64,000 nt of DNA from Labyrinthula sp. Ha (GCA_015227615.1 JAALGZ010000013.1:310001-374000); one strand, 5' to 3'. Numbered from the stretch's first letter, positions 25,101-36,614 are shown. Program-made: numbers and translations. The notes: generated by a model from the sequence alone, not told the origin.

Positions 25101-27474
25101 CTAAAAGTTTGGATTCAATTTTTTGAAAGATATAATTAAGTTGCTCACTAAGTTTGTTCCTGGCATTAACAACCCCTACAAATCAAACAAAATTAAGATA
25201 TAGGCTAAGCATATTTTGAGAAGTAAAAGCTCCAATAAGTAATTCCTATATGGGGTAACGTTATACCATCCCAAGGTGCCTGAATCAGGTAATTTATATG
25301 AATAGCTCTAAATGAATTGCTCTGGTTACATAGTTTCTAGTTTTTACGAGTTTAATAATTGTTGAGTCTACTTAATCTTTTTTCCCAAAAAAGTGGGTTT
25401 CATGCCAAAAATGATGAAATTTATAGAAATAATTGGGGTCAATAATATTTTTAAGGCAGAGAAACTCATCTCAGCTATTTAATAAACTGAATTTTATCGC
25501 TTATAATCTGTTGGTAGTGGTAAATTAGACTTTCAGTTTATCAAAAAAAGGTAGAAACTTTTTGCGCCTATCCTTGATAGTGGAACTGTTGTATCGCTAA
25601 AACATCAAAAAACTATGAGCCTGATTATTTGGGCCTGAATATACAAAAGGGAAATTCAGACTAAAGATGTATTCTTCGAAGCACGCTATCACTTTGTACC
25701 TTGACTTTTAACATCAATAGAGGATATCATTAATTGCTGCTGATCAGACTGCAATCGCCCTTGTTTAATAATTTAAGTTAACCTTTGAGTTCTCCCGGTT
25801 GTTTTTTAAGGTAAGCAATATCGACAAACTGCAATAATTGGATGATGGTGCTTGCTGCATTTATTTCTTGTTTTTTTGAGCAGAAACATAAAACGGAGCT
25901 CTCTCCAATATCTTTCTTAACATATGTGACGAGATTGATACCTTGAAACGGCGATAGAAGATAATGTGAGTAATAAAAAACATGGAGAATTCGACAAATC
26001 ACATCCTCAAAGCATCCTCGAAATCTAGAAGCTTAAAAAAATTAACTGAACCATAATTGCAGCTATCGAGAATAAAACTGGGGTTCTTCCCTAGCTAGTC
26101 CTCCATCATGAACATAAAGAAGTAGGATTATGACGACCAAGCTTTAGCTTAGCCCTGAAAATAGAATAAAAATAATTATATGAATGTAACTCTCTTTTAG
26201 GAAATTATCAATATACAACTTGAAAGCATGTGAAATTCCCACCAATCTCATCCCAACTCATGGCTTCGACATCCATCACCCTATTTCTGTCAAGGCACAT
26301 AGACTTTATCACTAAAAAGTCACGTTTTGTTGCAAATCTAAACTCCTGAACTTTGAAAGTATCTGAAAAATTACTCCTATCGGTATTCAACATACTTCTA
26401 GGACTTTCGTATTTACCACCTGCTGTCTAGCTGATGAAAATTTGGTCATAGTTTGTATTTAGATATCCGGTTGGTCAATTAATCATTAGGGTGATCAACC
26501 AGCTTTTATATCCTCTGCTCATAGAATCAGGTTATTAACTGGCTTGCCTTGCCTCATTTTGGCTAAATATATTACTTAGTTTGTTTAAGCATGTCTTAAA
26601 TCGCCCAACAGCATCAGTTTACTTGACTGGCTTGTTTTCCCTTTCTTGTTTAACTAAGTTCTTACTCCTCTTTGGAATACATGTTCTAGTTAAATTGGGT
26701 TACTTTGCCGTAAAAATTGTTTACGTATCATATGGAATTGTATTTTTTTTAGGAGAGAATACTAAGTTTAGTATTTTTCTGCCGAAGCTAAACTAAATGA
26801 ATTCTTGGAGTCAATGAATAATCCAATAAAATGGTATAAAATGACCATAGTTAACTGCATACATCTTAAAAAGTTAACTAACTAACAATTTATATTGCAT
26901 ATATTAGGTATCATATATCTACAGGGTGTTTTTGTAGCCTCTCATCAACATATTACGTTTGATTTTACCTTTGTACTCTGTAGCTCAACCTTAATCTTGT
27001 GCAATGTGGGGTTTTCTGGTTTAAATTTACAAGTATATGTAGAATATATATAATTCCAGTATTTAAGACAACACTACCAGTTCACCAATTCGACCAAACG
27101 GATCAACCAGAGCGCGAGATTCTGTCAATCAACCAGTCAGATTATAGTTAAAGTTAATACATAGACCAGGTAAGTTCCGCGATAGCCTACTAAAGGAAGA
27201 CAGGTGAAGAAGGGAAAAACTTTAAAATCAAATAAACCATAAAGTAATTATTAGTAGAATTAGTTTAACATCGTATTGTCTAGACAGACTTAAAAGTTAG
27301 AACTTTGTCCAAATTAATTCTTAATGCATTCATGATCAATTCATTTCGCAATGGGGAATTACCACGTTTGTTACAATAGTAATACTCTGACATTTTGCGA
27401 AATGACTGTTTTGTATAGAATGTTCCTTGTTCTGATTCTAAATAAACATTAATAACAACAAACAAATTCCTGGT
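22110..27474. other. Gene-free spacer between the two actins
   Basis: No supported gene in 5.4 kb. Open frames are short (60-75 codons) and without motifs. I did not find a partial actin copy here. Confidence 0.5.
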
Positions 27475-28602
27475 ATGGAAATAGAAGAAGAGATTGGTGC
27501 AGTTATAATTGAAACTGGATCATTTACAACAAATGCTGGTATTGCAGGATATGAGACACCGAAAGCCAAGTTCCCTACGGTTGTCGGTAGAAGAAAGATA
27601 TTTCCGCTGTTTAGCATGGGACAAGATGAACCAGATGCTTGGGTTGGTGATGATGCAATATCGAGACGGGGATTTATGTACTTGAAAAATCCTATATCGC
27701 ACGGTTTAGTGACTAATTGGGATGACCTTGAGAAGGTTTGGCACCACACCTTTTATAACGAACTAAGAATCGCTCCAGAAGAGCATTCAGTGATACTGAT
27801 AGAGCCCATTTTAAACACGATTAAACAAAGAGAACGAATGACACAGATTATGTTTGAGACTTTCAATGTGAAATCTTTGTGGATCAAAAACTCAGCTTAT
27901 CTTGCTCTGCTTGCTTTAGGGAAAGAAACTGGAGTTGTATTGGATTCAGGTTTGGATATGACTAGTGTTGTACCGATATTTGAAGGATATATTATTTATT
28001 ATGGGATTATGGAAAGTTATAGTGCTGGAAAAAAGGTTTCATATTGCCTGTTGGAAATGCTGAAAGAACAAGAAAACTCAACTATTACATCCACACAAAA
28101 ACATTTCATTGTAGAAGATATTAAGAAAACTCACTGTCAAGTAAACCTCAGAGAAATGACGAATAATCAAATCAAGACTACTACTTATCAACTTCCAGGT
28201 GGTACTCGGTTCTTATTAAATGATGAGTTGACTAAACCCCTAGAGATCTTATTCAACCCTGCCTTGTTTGGTGAAAAAGAGGAAGCAATACAAAATTTGG
28301 TTGTTTCTGCCATTTCGAAGTGTGATTTAGATATCTATGAAGAGTTATATTCAAGTATAGTGATATGTGGAGGAAATACTATGTTTAAAGGTTTTTCTGA
28401 AAGATTATTGAACGAAATCAAGTTACTTTGTCCACAGGAAATTAAGCCAAAGGTATATTCTTCGGAAGAAAGAGGGATTCAGTCATGGAAAGGAGCTTCT
28501 GTCTTGTGTTCATTAGATATTTTTTTCAACTTAGTTATGACTAGAGAAGAATATTGGAAAAAAGGGCCAAGTTATATTCATAGAGTTTGTTTGAATTTAT
28601 AA
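27475..28602 (+). CDS. Divergent actin, paralogue 2 (predicted hydrolysis-deficient)
   Basis: Intronless, 375 residues, on the same strand as paralogue 1 and more diverged from conventional actin. The subdomain 1 core TNWDDLEKVWHHTFYNEL is kept. The first phosphate loop reads ETGSFTTNAGIAGYE, so the D11, N12 and K18 positions are changed. The second loop is DSGLDMT, sharing the DG-to-LD change of paralogue 1. The Q137 position is Ser (KNSAYLALL), H161 is Ser, E214 is Lys and K336 is Gly. These changes make normal ATP binding and hydrolysis unlikely. CGGNTMFKGFSERLLNEIK near the C-terminus is nearly identical to CGGNTLFKGFSERLYNEIK in paralogue 1, so the two are sisters formed by duplication after the active site had changed. 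The frame is whole and well conserved, which argues for a functional protein and not a pseudogene. It converges on the pseudouridine synthase fragment 100 bp downstream. Confidence 0.87.
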   Translation: MEIEEEIGAVIIETGSFTTNAGIAGYETPKAKFPTVVGRRKIFPLFSMGQDEPDAWVGDDAISRRGFMYLKNPISHGLVTNWDDLEKVWHHTFYNELRIAPEEHSVILIEPILNTIKQRERMTQIMFETFNVKSLWIKNSAYLALLALGKETGVVLDSGLDMTSVVPIFEGYIIYYGIMESYSAGKKVSYCLLEMLKEQENSTITSTQKHFIVEDIKKTHCQVNLREMTNNQIKTTTYQLPGGTRFLLNDELTKPLEILFNPALFGEKEEAIQNLVVSAISKCDLDIYEELYSSIVICGGNTMFKGFSERLLNEIKLLCPQEIKPKVYSSEERGIQSWKGASVLCSLDIFFNLVMTREEYWKKGPSYIHRVCLNL

Positions 28603-28702
28603 GCTTATTAAAGTATAAGAGGCAGAATTCCTCCTATGAGACTAAAATATATTAAACTAAGTTTGGAAAACAAGGATAGTGTATTATATTATTTAGAAGG
28701 TT

Positions 28703-29636
28703 TTATATGAATACTTTTTCTAAGCAAAGCGCTTCTGCTGGAGCAGGATCAAACAGTGTACAAAGTCCTTCTTCCTCAGTAGGTTTTTGTCCTAGTTTTT
28801 CAACCCCAGTATACTTTAAACTATTTTGAAGAGTCCTCAAACTAACTTTTCCAATACTTGTACAAACTATTCCCATAACTAAACATCTGATCATTAAATA
28901 AAGAAAACCAGAACCTTCAAAAATCAGTTTGTAGACTAACCTATTATTAAAATAAACCTTTTCTACTCTGCAAGTATCAACACATCTGATTGTAGACACC
29001 TTTGTTCTACCTTGTTTTGTTCTTCTATTTTCACTTCTTGTGAAACATCTAAAATTTTTCTCTCCCAAAACGAAGGAACAAGATTTTAATAATATATTTT
29101 CATCCACAACAATTTTTTGTTTGTTATATTTAAATACTTCTGGTTTGTTCAATAACCAAACAGAGTTGAATCTTGTTAACTGAAATTTTCTTGAAAAGTT
29201 TTCAACAGTAAAGTAATATGAGTATCGCTTTCCTTTTACTATTCTCCATGAGTTGTATGATCTTTCCACTTTTCTAAGGTTAAGAATCTTAATGTTTTGG
29301 TTCTGATTTACGAAAAAGTTATTAATTTCTTTTTCTGCTGTTCGCAAAGTGTTGTTTCCAACAAACTTATTAAACTCATTCTCTTGGAGATCAATATGTA
29401 GAAGCATAGCTGTGGCACTTACTCCAGTATCAGTTCGGCTAGAAGAAGACACTATGGAAGGACAGCTAAACACAGAACTAAAGGCATCTTCTAAAGCAAG
29501 TTGGATGGTGGGAATCGTCCTGTTTTCACTCAGTATTTGAAGCTGAAACCCGTGGAATCTAATTCCATTATATTTAACAGTAGCTGCCAGTCGAGCCCGA
29601 GGTGATAATAAGGAGTGTGATTTGTAGACTGGGTAA
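28703..29636 (-). pseudogene. TruA-family tRNA pseudouridine synthase, 5' end cut off by LTR element
   Basis: The open frame continues upstream of any ATG to the LTR border at 29,636. N-terminal TruA features are VKYNGIRFHGFQLQ (the G-x-x-F-x-G-x-Q start of the fold) and RTIPTIQLALEDAF. The catalytic motif SSRTDTGVSA holds the nucleophilic aspartate. The C-terminal GSGFLYLMIRCLVMG matches the family's late binding helix and strand. Enzymes of this family (TruA, Pus1, Pus3, PUSL1) convert tRNA uridines to pseudouridine. The element inserted in the first codons. The displaced start lies at 37,020-37,057, and the frame is continuous across the site if the element and one target copy are ignored, giving about 323 residues. 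In this fragment the first in-frame ATG comes after the catalytic aspartate, so the interrupted allele is probably inactive. The coding sequence is otherwise undamaged, fitting a recent insertion or one allele of a heterozygote. Confidence 0.85.
29633..29636. repeat. Left target-site duplication of LTR element (GTAA)
   Basis: GTAA directly before the TGTT start of the left LTR. It matches GTAA at 37,016-37,019. Confidence 0.75.
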
Positions 29637-30037
29637 TGTTCAGTGAGAATATGGTTTATTAACTTATCATGAGCTTTTAAGAGGTTATTACTATGAAATA
29701 TGCCTGGCTTAAGTGCCAGAGGCCAGTTTGGCTATTTAGTGTTTGTGAAGTGGTTTTTGTATTCATGTTTGTAAAATAGTTATATTAGTAACGTTACGTG
29801 GCGATATGTCGTCAACGAAATACATTTGTTGATATATTTTAACCGGTAATTATTACATTGTGAACTTTGGAAAAGAATCATTGAAGAGAAGTTATTTCAC
29901 ACAACAGAGGACAATCTACCGTATTAAAACGTTTATAACGTTTATTCTTTGAAGCTATTTACTTATATTATACCGACTATCCTACAAGCGCGCCGTCCAG
30001 AGTTAGAGAACAAATCTAAGGACGAAAAACATCAATA
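29637..30037 (+). repeat. Left (5') LTR, 401 bp
   Basis: Begins TGTTCAGTGAG and ends ACATCAATA. No difference from the right LTR was seen on base-by-base reading. The primer-binding site after it could not be matched to a tRNA by eye. Confidence 0.92.
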
Positions 30038-30111
30038 TTGCAATATTGAATTTCTTTGAAAGGTGATAGTGCGGTACTTATAGCTTAAAGAAGTTCTATT
30101 TACAAGAAGTT

Positions 30112-31200
30112 ATGTCGTCTGGAGATAGTGTAAATAGTGAGCGCCCGCTTAATCAGGCGCAGGTGACTCGCTTATTCTCGGAATTATCCAGAGCACAGTT
30201 AACCCAATTTTCGGAGATTATTCAGACTTTGATGGATCGAAGTCAAACAGAGATAGCTCAATTAAAGGATTTCTCAGATAAGGAGATAAAACGCTTCATT
30301 CACGAGTACGAGAGGTTAGATAAGCCTCAACAAGGGCTAGTGAAGTTACGCCAACGATTAAATCAGAAGACTTATTACCATCTGGAGAGTTGCGGTAAGT
30401 TAACATCAAATGAGACGATAATTGAATTTTTAAGGTCAATGCTATACGAAGAAATGGTCGAGAAATGCAATACTGCGGCCGACCTTATAATTAAGAACGT
30501 TAAATTTGATACTAGTGTTAAGGAACATCAAGCTGTTGAAGTGATGTTCAGAGAAGTAAGGGATCTCTTAGCGAGACTGCCAGATGGTATGGAGAAGAAA
30601 CCCAAGCAGATCGCTAAAGCGATTTTAAGCCTGCTACCCGACTATATTTGGGTAAGAGAGAAGGATATTTTCATTCGGCCGGAGTTGAGAACAGGGAGTC
30701 GTGAAGAGCTTAAGAAATATGTTCTCGCCAGTATTCCACCGCCTAGGATGTTAGAAAGGTCAAAGAAGCTTATAAAACTGGAGAAGAAGATGCGCCAAGT
30801 TGAGGCAGCCAGTGACGGTGAGATGGTGAACGCAGAAGTTAAGGCTATTTGTGATGATCCGAATAAGAAAACCCATCCAGGAATCACGAAACAATACTCT
30901 GATAAATATTTGTGCGAGTGGTGCTATCGTTTTGGACATCACCAAAGTAGATGTCACAGGCGGGATAGGCCAAAAGCGCAAAAGCCAACGGATGACACGT
31001 TGAACCAACAGTGGGATGTTTATATTCGTAGAAAGAAGGAAGAAAGAGAAAGAAGACAGATGAAGATGATAACTGGTAACCCTGAAGCGGATGATGCATC
31101 ATTGATTACGAAGAAGTCGAGCGAGTCACAGGAGGAGATGGATATGGAGGAGGAGTTCTTTACGAATATGAAGGGTGTGCAGGATAATGATGGGAGTGGA
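30112..31200 (+). mobile_element. Gag region of the chromovirus with zinc knuckle
   Basis: A helical, charged gag-like region. A zinc knuckle of the form C-x2-C-x4-H-x4-C (CEWCYRFGHHQSRC) lies at 30,913-30,954, followed by a basic stretch. This is the nucleocapsid-type RNA-binding signature of LTR elements. A strongly acidic and Lys-rich linker follows before the protease. Confidence 0.8.
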
Positions 31201-31249
31201 GATGAAGGAAGGATAATATTCTTGTCAACAATTAGGCCCCAGAAGAATG

Positions 31250-31630
31250 ATCTTATCGATTTCAGTCAAATTATTGGAGACGCGGAAGTCAGGGTGACCA
31301 TAAACGATGACAGGAAGCAGTTCTTTGTAGCCTTGTTGGACAGTGGAGCATTCAGGTCAGCCATTAATGAGAGATTAAAGAAGCATTGCGATGAGGTGAC
31401 GAAGCTACGGGTGCCGCTTAAGGTGAAAGCCGCGGGAGGCTCGATATATGAAGTCTGGGAAATAGGAAGAATTAAGAAAATAACAGTGGTGTTGGAGAAT
31501 TCTACATATACTTTCAGAGACGTCAACTTCATGATACTTAATGTTGAGAAATGGGACGACATGATATTGGGAAATGACGTGTTGAAAAAACACCATCTGG
31601 ATCCCCTGTCCGCTTTACGAAACCTAGTGA
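31250..31630 (+). mobile_element. Aspartic protease region of the chromovirus
   Basis: The motif ALLDSGAF around 31,330-31,350 is the D-S/T-G active-site loop of retropepsins, followed by a beta-rich region ending in MILGNDVLKKH, which fits the G-x-D/N-x-L end of the family. Confidence 0.8.
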
Positions 31631-32239
31631 AAAGAAAAGGCGGGAAGCAGCGGATATCCCAGCTAACGGAGGATGAAGGTTGCACGAGAATTGCAAAGTG
31701 GTTTGAGGAGGTAGTGGGAGCGGAGAAGCTTCTGACAAAGGATGTGGATAGAGTGGTGATAACCCCTGAGCTACTTGAGAAGGAGAAGGAAAAAGTACTA
31801 TCGGTGAGCAGGATAAGTGGAGATGATGAACTTAGGGAACATAACCAAGCAAGTCTGAGGGTAGTGTGTGAAAAGGAGGATTCAGAAGTGATCGCAGGTA
31901 TCTCAGAAAATGCGGATGAGGATTGGACCGAAGATGAAGAAGAAACCCCTTTCATTTCTCTGCTAACCGTGGATAAATTTGTCAAGGGGGCCAATCCCGT
32001 AGTATTCAAAGAAGATGGATGGGAGGATGATATCAACCTGGATGAAATAGATGAGGGTGGCAATCTAGACAAGTCAAAAGAAGAAGATATGAGAACCATG
32101 AAACGAGAAATCAAAAAGAAATTTGAATCCATTAACCTGGAATTATTTGAAAACTCTCCGATATATAAGACCAAATTTGAAGCGCTGTTTCTAAGACACT
32201 GTGGCGCGTTTGGGAATTCAGATTCTCCTACACAGTTGT

Positions 32240-33650
32240 CCATACTTAACCCCATAGAATGCCAGTTATTACCTGGTAAGTCAGTAGGGGTACTGAAACA
32301 ACATCCTCTCGGTTACGAGCAGGAACGCTTTTTAATTAAACGCGTTAGGCAGATGGAACAAGCGGGTATTATATGTATTAACGATAACCCAACCACTGCC
32401 ATGAGCGTATTGGTAGTCCCAAAAAAGGGACCTAAAAAATACAGACTAGTCGTGGACTTTCGTCCATTGAACGCAATAACTACGCGTGTAAGTAACACGC
32501 TACCTCTTATCGATCTACAAATATCAAGAGCTAAAGGAAAGAAATTATTCTCGAGCTATGATTTATTATCAGGTTTTGATTACCTGCCAACTAAGGGTGA
32601 GAGTAGTGAGTATTTCACCTTCACCACTCCATGGGGAGTGGCCTACTCTTTTTGTGGTTCGCCACAAGGATGATGTAATACACCATCACTCTTTAGTATG
32701 CGTCAGATATCTCAGGTTTTAAATCCATGCGGCCTATGGCCTGATGCAGCAATGCAATGGATAGATGACACTATATTGATGGGAAACTCGTTGGATGAAA
32801 TGTATAAGATCACGGAGAGGTATTTAGCTCGAATTGAAAAAATGAAGTTACGATTGAGTATTGACAAATGCACCCTCCTTGCTAAGGATGCTGAATTTTG
32901 TGGCAGGATGGTGAGGAAAGAGGGATACGGATTCTGTGAAAAATATGCTAGAGGTTTATTAGATCGAGCTAAACCCGAATATGTGCACGAACTCGCACAA
33001 TTTATATACACAGCGAATTTTCTATGCTCAGTAATACCAGGGTTTGCGAAGATTCGGAAGTTGGTGACGGGAAAATACAACATATCGGGGAAACTTAAGA
33101 ACCTGGAGAGGAAAAAGATAAAATTAAATTGGACCGACGACTTGAGGATTGCTTTTTCCCTTTTAGTCGAAGCGTTAAAAAGATCTTTGAAAACAACTTT
33201 GGGTCATTATAGTCATCAAGAAGGAATGTATATATTCACGGATGCTTCAGACCTGTACTGGAGTTTATATATAACCCAGGCAAAGGGCCCCATTAATTAT
33301 TTGGAACCATTTACTAACGAATTCAGAGTTATAGCCATGAAGTCTGGGGTATTTAAAAACTCTAGCCTAGATTGGCATGTATCAAGCAAGGAATTATTTC
33401 CAATGGTCTTCGCGATAAAGAAGTTCCCATATTTTCTCTTATTTAATAACCAAGAATGTGTTCTGTTTACAGATCACAGAAACTTGGTGGGTATTCTATC
33501 CCCGAAAAACATCAAGGTGAAAGCTTACGCTTCTAGAATAGGTAGATGGTCCATAGATTTTTCTAGGATTAACCTTAAAGTGTATCATCTTGATGGGGCT
33601 AAGAATATTCCAGCGGACTGTCTTTCTAGATGGTTAAATCCGCAGAGAAT
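32240..33650 (+). mobile_element. Reverse transcriptase and RNase H region of the chromovirus
   Basis: Reverse transcriptase motifs include KYRLVVDFRPLNAIT, LFSSYDLLSGFDYL and a W-I-D-D polymerase box near 32,760-32,775. RNase H follows with IFTDASDLYWSLYI and CVLFTDHRNL, then the usual lead-in to the integrase (NIPADCLSRW). These are standard for Ty3/gypsy elements. Confidence 0.85.
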
Positions 33651-33879
33651 ATCAAGTTTGGAACAGAAGTTATTTACAATCAATTATGCTGATGAAGAAT
33701 ATTGGAAACGTGTAGATACGTACCACGTTAGCAATCGACACCCGTCGAAAGCAGCTCCTCCTGCAGCCTCATGGGGGGAAATGGATGAAGGATTTATTTT
33801 AATGATGCAGCAGAAGGATTTTCCTAACTTAACTGAAGTAAAGAAGAAGAATAATAAAATCTTGCTTACGAAGTCATTG

Positions 33880-34620
33880 CTACCAGCAGCTTTATATCAT
33901 GCACACAGTGTATACAATCATGGATCAAAAAGAAACGAATTAAGGTTCATAGCTGAAAATTATTCGACAGAAGATGCAGCGTTATTGAAAGCTACATTGG
34001 ACAAGCTACACACACAATGTTTACACTGCCAGCGACCTTCATTAGTGGTAAAGAGACCATTAAACATAACAGAATTTGGATCCAGAGCAAGACAAGTGTT
34101 GTACGCAGACTTCCTATATATCAATCAAGCAGGATGGATACTCGTTATTGTGGATAGTTTAACCCGAGTCACATCGTTGTTGTACACGAAAACTGTAGAT
34201 GCGAATGCAGTCGTAAAAGGATTATGGAAATGGCATGCTTATTTCCAACTAGGGGGAAACTTCCTCTTAGTTACCGACCAAGGAAGCCATTTTGTGAATC
34301 AAGTGGTTAGGAAATTCGTGCTTCAAGCTAATGGCACACAGAAGTTGACAGCAGCTTATGTGTCACAAACCAATGGCACTGTAGAAGTGCAAAACAGAAA
34401 CGTTTTGAAGCATCTGAGGAGCCTTGTATCCGATATGGGTCTCCCTGCTGAGAGATGGCCGGACATTTTGCTCATGGTTCAGGGTTACCTTAATACAACT
34501 CCACTGAGTTGTCGTGGTCCGGAGAAGAAAACTCCCTTTGAGTTATTAATGGGCGTTAAACCCAACTTCCCCACTATTGGTGAAGGGTTCTGCGACATTA
34601 ATCAACGAGATCTACAGAAG
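33880..34620 (+). mobile_element. Integrase region of the chromovirus
   Basis: An H-H-C-C zinc domain (HAHSVYNHG ... QCLHCQ) is followed by a DDE core with YADFLYINQ, LLVTDQGSHFVN and YVSQTNGTVEVQNRNV, giving the two aspartates and the glutamate in the expected order and context. Confidence 0.88.
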
Positions 34621-34949
34621 TTACAACGAATATCAAGAGATTTAAGTCAGAGGATTGAAGAGTACCAAAGAAACGCTTACACGTCTGGACTGTCTTATCG
34701 AGCAACTGCGAATCGAAGATTGAATAAGAAATTAACGATGCTTAACTTTCACGAAGGAGAATATGTTCTTGTTAGTGAAAAGGGAACAGATGCGGGGAAT
34801 AAAGACAAATGTCGACCTCGCTGGTCTGGACCAGCTCAGATTGTCAAAGTAGTGTCGGAGCATTTATATGAAATACAGGACCTAAGTGGGAAGAGAAAGT
34901 TAAGACATTCATGTCTCCTCATACCTTATGCGCCAAGCTCATTTTTACC

Positions 34950-35165
34950 TACTCCAAGTACGAGAGCAGTGTTCTTAAACGATAAAGGAAAATTAGAAGT
35001 AGAAAGAGCATATGATATCAAAAAAACTGTTGAAGGAGAATTGCAGTTAAAGATTAAATGGAAGGGATTCCCGCAGTCAAGTAGCACATGGGAGTCAGCT
35101 GTTGTAATGTTTGAAGATATCCCATTAGTAGTTGTGAGATTCCTGAAGCGACATGGGAGTGAGTT
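34950..35165 (+). mobile_element. Chromodomain after the integrase
   Basis: The sequence VERAYDIKKTVEGELQLKIK then WKGFPQSSSTWES has the chromodomain pattern, with the conserved KWKGF and the S-TWE aromatic cage element. Such domains steer chromovirus integration toward particular chromatin, often histone H3 methylated at lysine 9. Confidence 0.85.
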
Positions 35166-35309
35166 AGCTGAAGAATGTTTACAGTTTTTGAGAAGTTTAT
35201 ATCCTGATAGTGAATATTGGAATCATGAAGAAGTGAGGCAAGTAAAGACTAGTAACTTAGGAATGTTTGACAGCTTGAAAGACAAGATGCTTAGAGGAAC
35301 AATATTCGT

Positions 35310-35520
35310 GAATACGCAAAATGAGTGGTATCAAGTAAATTGGTCTCAATATGAGTTCCAAATGCTAAGACGAGCAGTTTTAAGACATGGGATGGGGAAC
35401 TTTGTGGAGATACTCAAGCTTGTGCGAGGAAAGAACAAGCAGCAAGTGTATACAAAACTTCAACGTGTTCTGAAAAGGCAAAGTTTGGAGTTGTATCATG
35501 GATTGAAGATTGATATTATT
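35310..35520 (+). mobile_element. SANT/Myb-like module in the retroelement C-terminus
   Basis: WSQYEFQMLRRAVLRHGMG followed by NFVEILKLVRGKNKQQVYTK resembles a SANT/Myb repeat: a tryptophan in helix 1, a G-x-x-NF/W turn, and a K-x3-QVYTK-type third helix. It sits in the same open frame as the integrase, chromodomain and methyltransferase. It could bind DNA or histone tails. Assignment is by pattern only. Confidence 0.55.
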
Positions 35521-35979
35521 ACGGTGAGTAAGAACAATGAAAGTCTGAACAATGGACATTATTTTAAACTACGAATGCCACGAACTGAGGAACAGAAATT
35601 GATGGAGCGCATGTTGACTGTGTGGAGGTATTCTAAGGCTCACTGCAAACATAGTAAAGAAGGGAAGAGTTTAATCCCTGTATATAACCCTACCACCTTG
35701 GAAGGATTAAGGGTATTGTTATCGGCTGTGAAAGCGCATGTAAAGGAGGGACTTCAATGGGAAGCTTATCCTGAATGGGAAGGGGATCTGCGAAACTTCT
35801 TACAAACGATCCACTCTTTAATTAACAGCTATTCTCATAGGAAGATGCTTATTATAGATTTCATGAAACAAGCACGCAATTTGGTGGAAAAAAATGTAGA
35901 AGGAAGATATGATGAAGCCATTTTAACCAAAGCGTTAACTCCGAACCTATGGAAAGTTGAGAATAAGAAATTGAATTGC

Positions 35980-36585
35980 ATAATTTTTAGATGGAAAAGG
36001 CCGAGAGGTTGTATTCTAGTAAAAGATGATGTTCCTAGTTTCTTGACGAAGAAAGAAGTAAACCCTGACGTAGTTATATTGGACCCACCTTATAAGGTGT
36101 TTAGTGAGAACCCCGTTCGAGGACCACGTATCAGTTACAATGTTATGAAAGATGATGAAATTAGGAATTTACCGCTGAGATTATTAGGAGAAAATATATT
36201 GTTTTTCGTATGGACTATTTCTTCAAAAAGAGATGTGGCCATTGACATGATGATGAATAACAACATTCGATTTCTTAGTCGCCTTATTTGGGTGAAAATG
36301 ACTCCCTCTGGGAATATTTCCTCAACTTTGGGAAATATTACGGGAGCATGTACCGAAGAATGTCTCATTGGCCTCAAAGGGAAATGGCCAAATACAATGT
36401 TAAAAAGATTCTTAGGCAAAGAGGTCATGTTCGGTGTGAAGACTGGAAATTCACAAAAACCTCATGAATTGTATGAACTTATTGAGAAGAACTTTAAAGA
36501 CAACGCTGTTAAACTCGAACTCTTTGGGAGAAATAACAATGCAAGAAAGCAGTGGGTAACTGTAGGTGATAGTTTGGAATTCTAA
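35980..36585 (+). mobile_element. MT-A70-family adenine methyltransferase domain in the retroelement
   Basis: The C-terminal domain matches METTL3/METTL4/IME4-type enzymes along its whole core. The catalytic motif is DVVILDPPY (DPPY codons at 36,082-36,093; METTL3 has DPPW). It is followed by ISYNVMKDDEIRNLPL (METTL3: YGTMSDDEMRRL), ILFFVWT, LIWVKM, CTEECLIGLKGKW (METTL3: KEHCLVGVKG), SQKPHELYELIEKNF and KLELFGR ending in QWVTVGDSLE. All core motifs are kept, so the domain looks catalytically competent. DPPY is also the form in many N6-adenine DNA methyltransferases. DNA or RNA N6-adenine methylation is inferred from the family; the substrate is not readable from sequence. Confidence 0.9.
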
Positions 36586-36605
36586 TCAAACCTCCTGACA
36601 AGTTA

Positions 36606-36614
36606 TGGAGGCGG
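36606..36614 (+). other. Polypurine tract before the right LTR
   Basis: Purine-rich TGGAGGCGG lies directly against the TGTT start of the right LTR, where LTR elements prime plus-strand DNA. Confidence 0.6.

Noticed and set aside
31266-32255. A 329-codon open frame on the minus strand
   Set aside because: It lies antisense to the retroelement coding region and is Ser-rich, as expected for the reverse of Glu/Lys/Asp-rich sequence. It has no motif.
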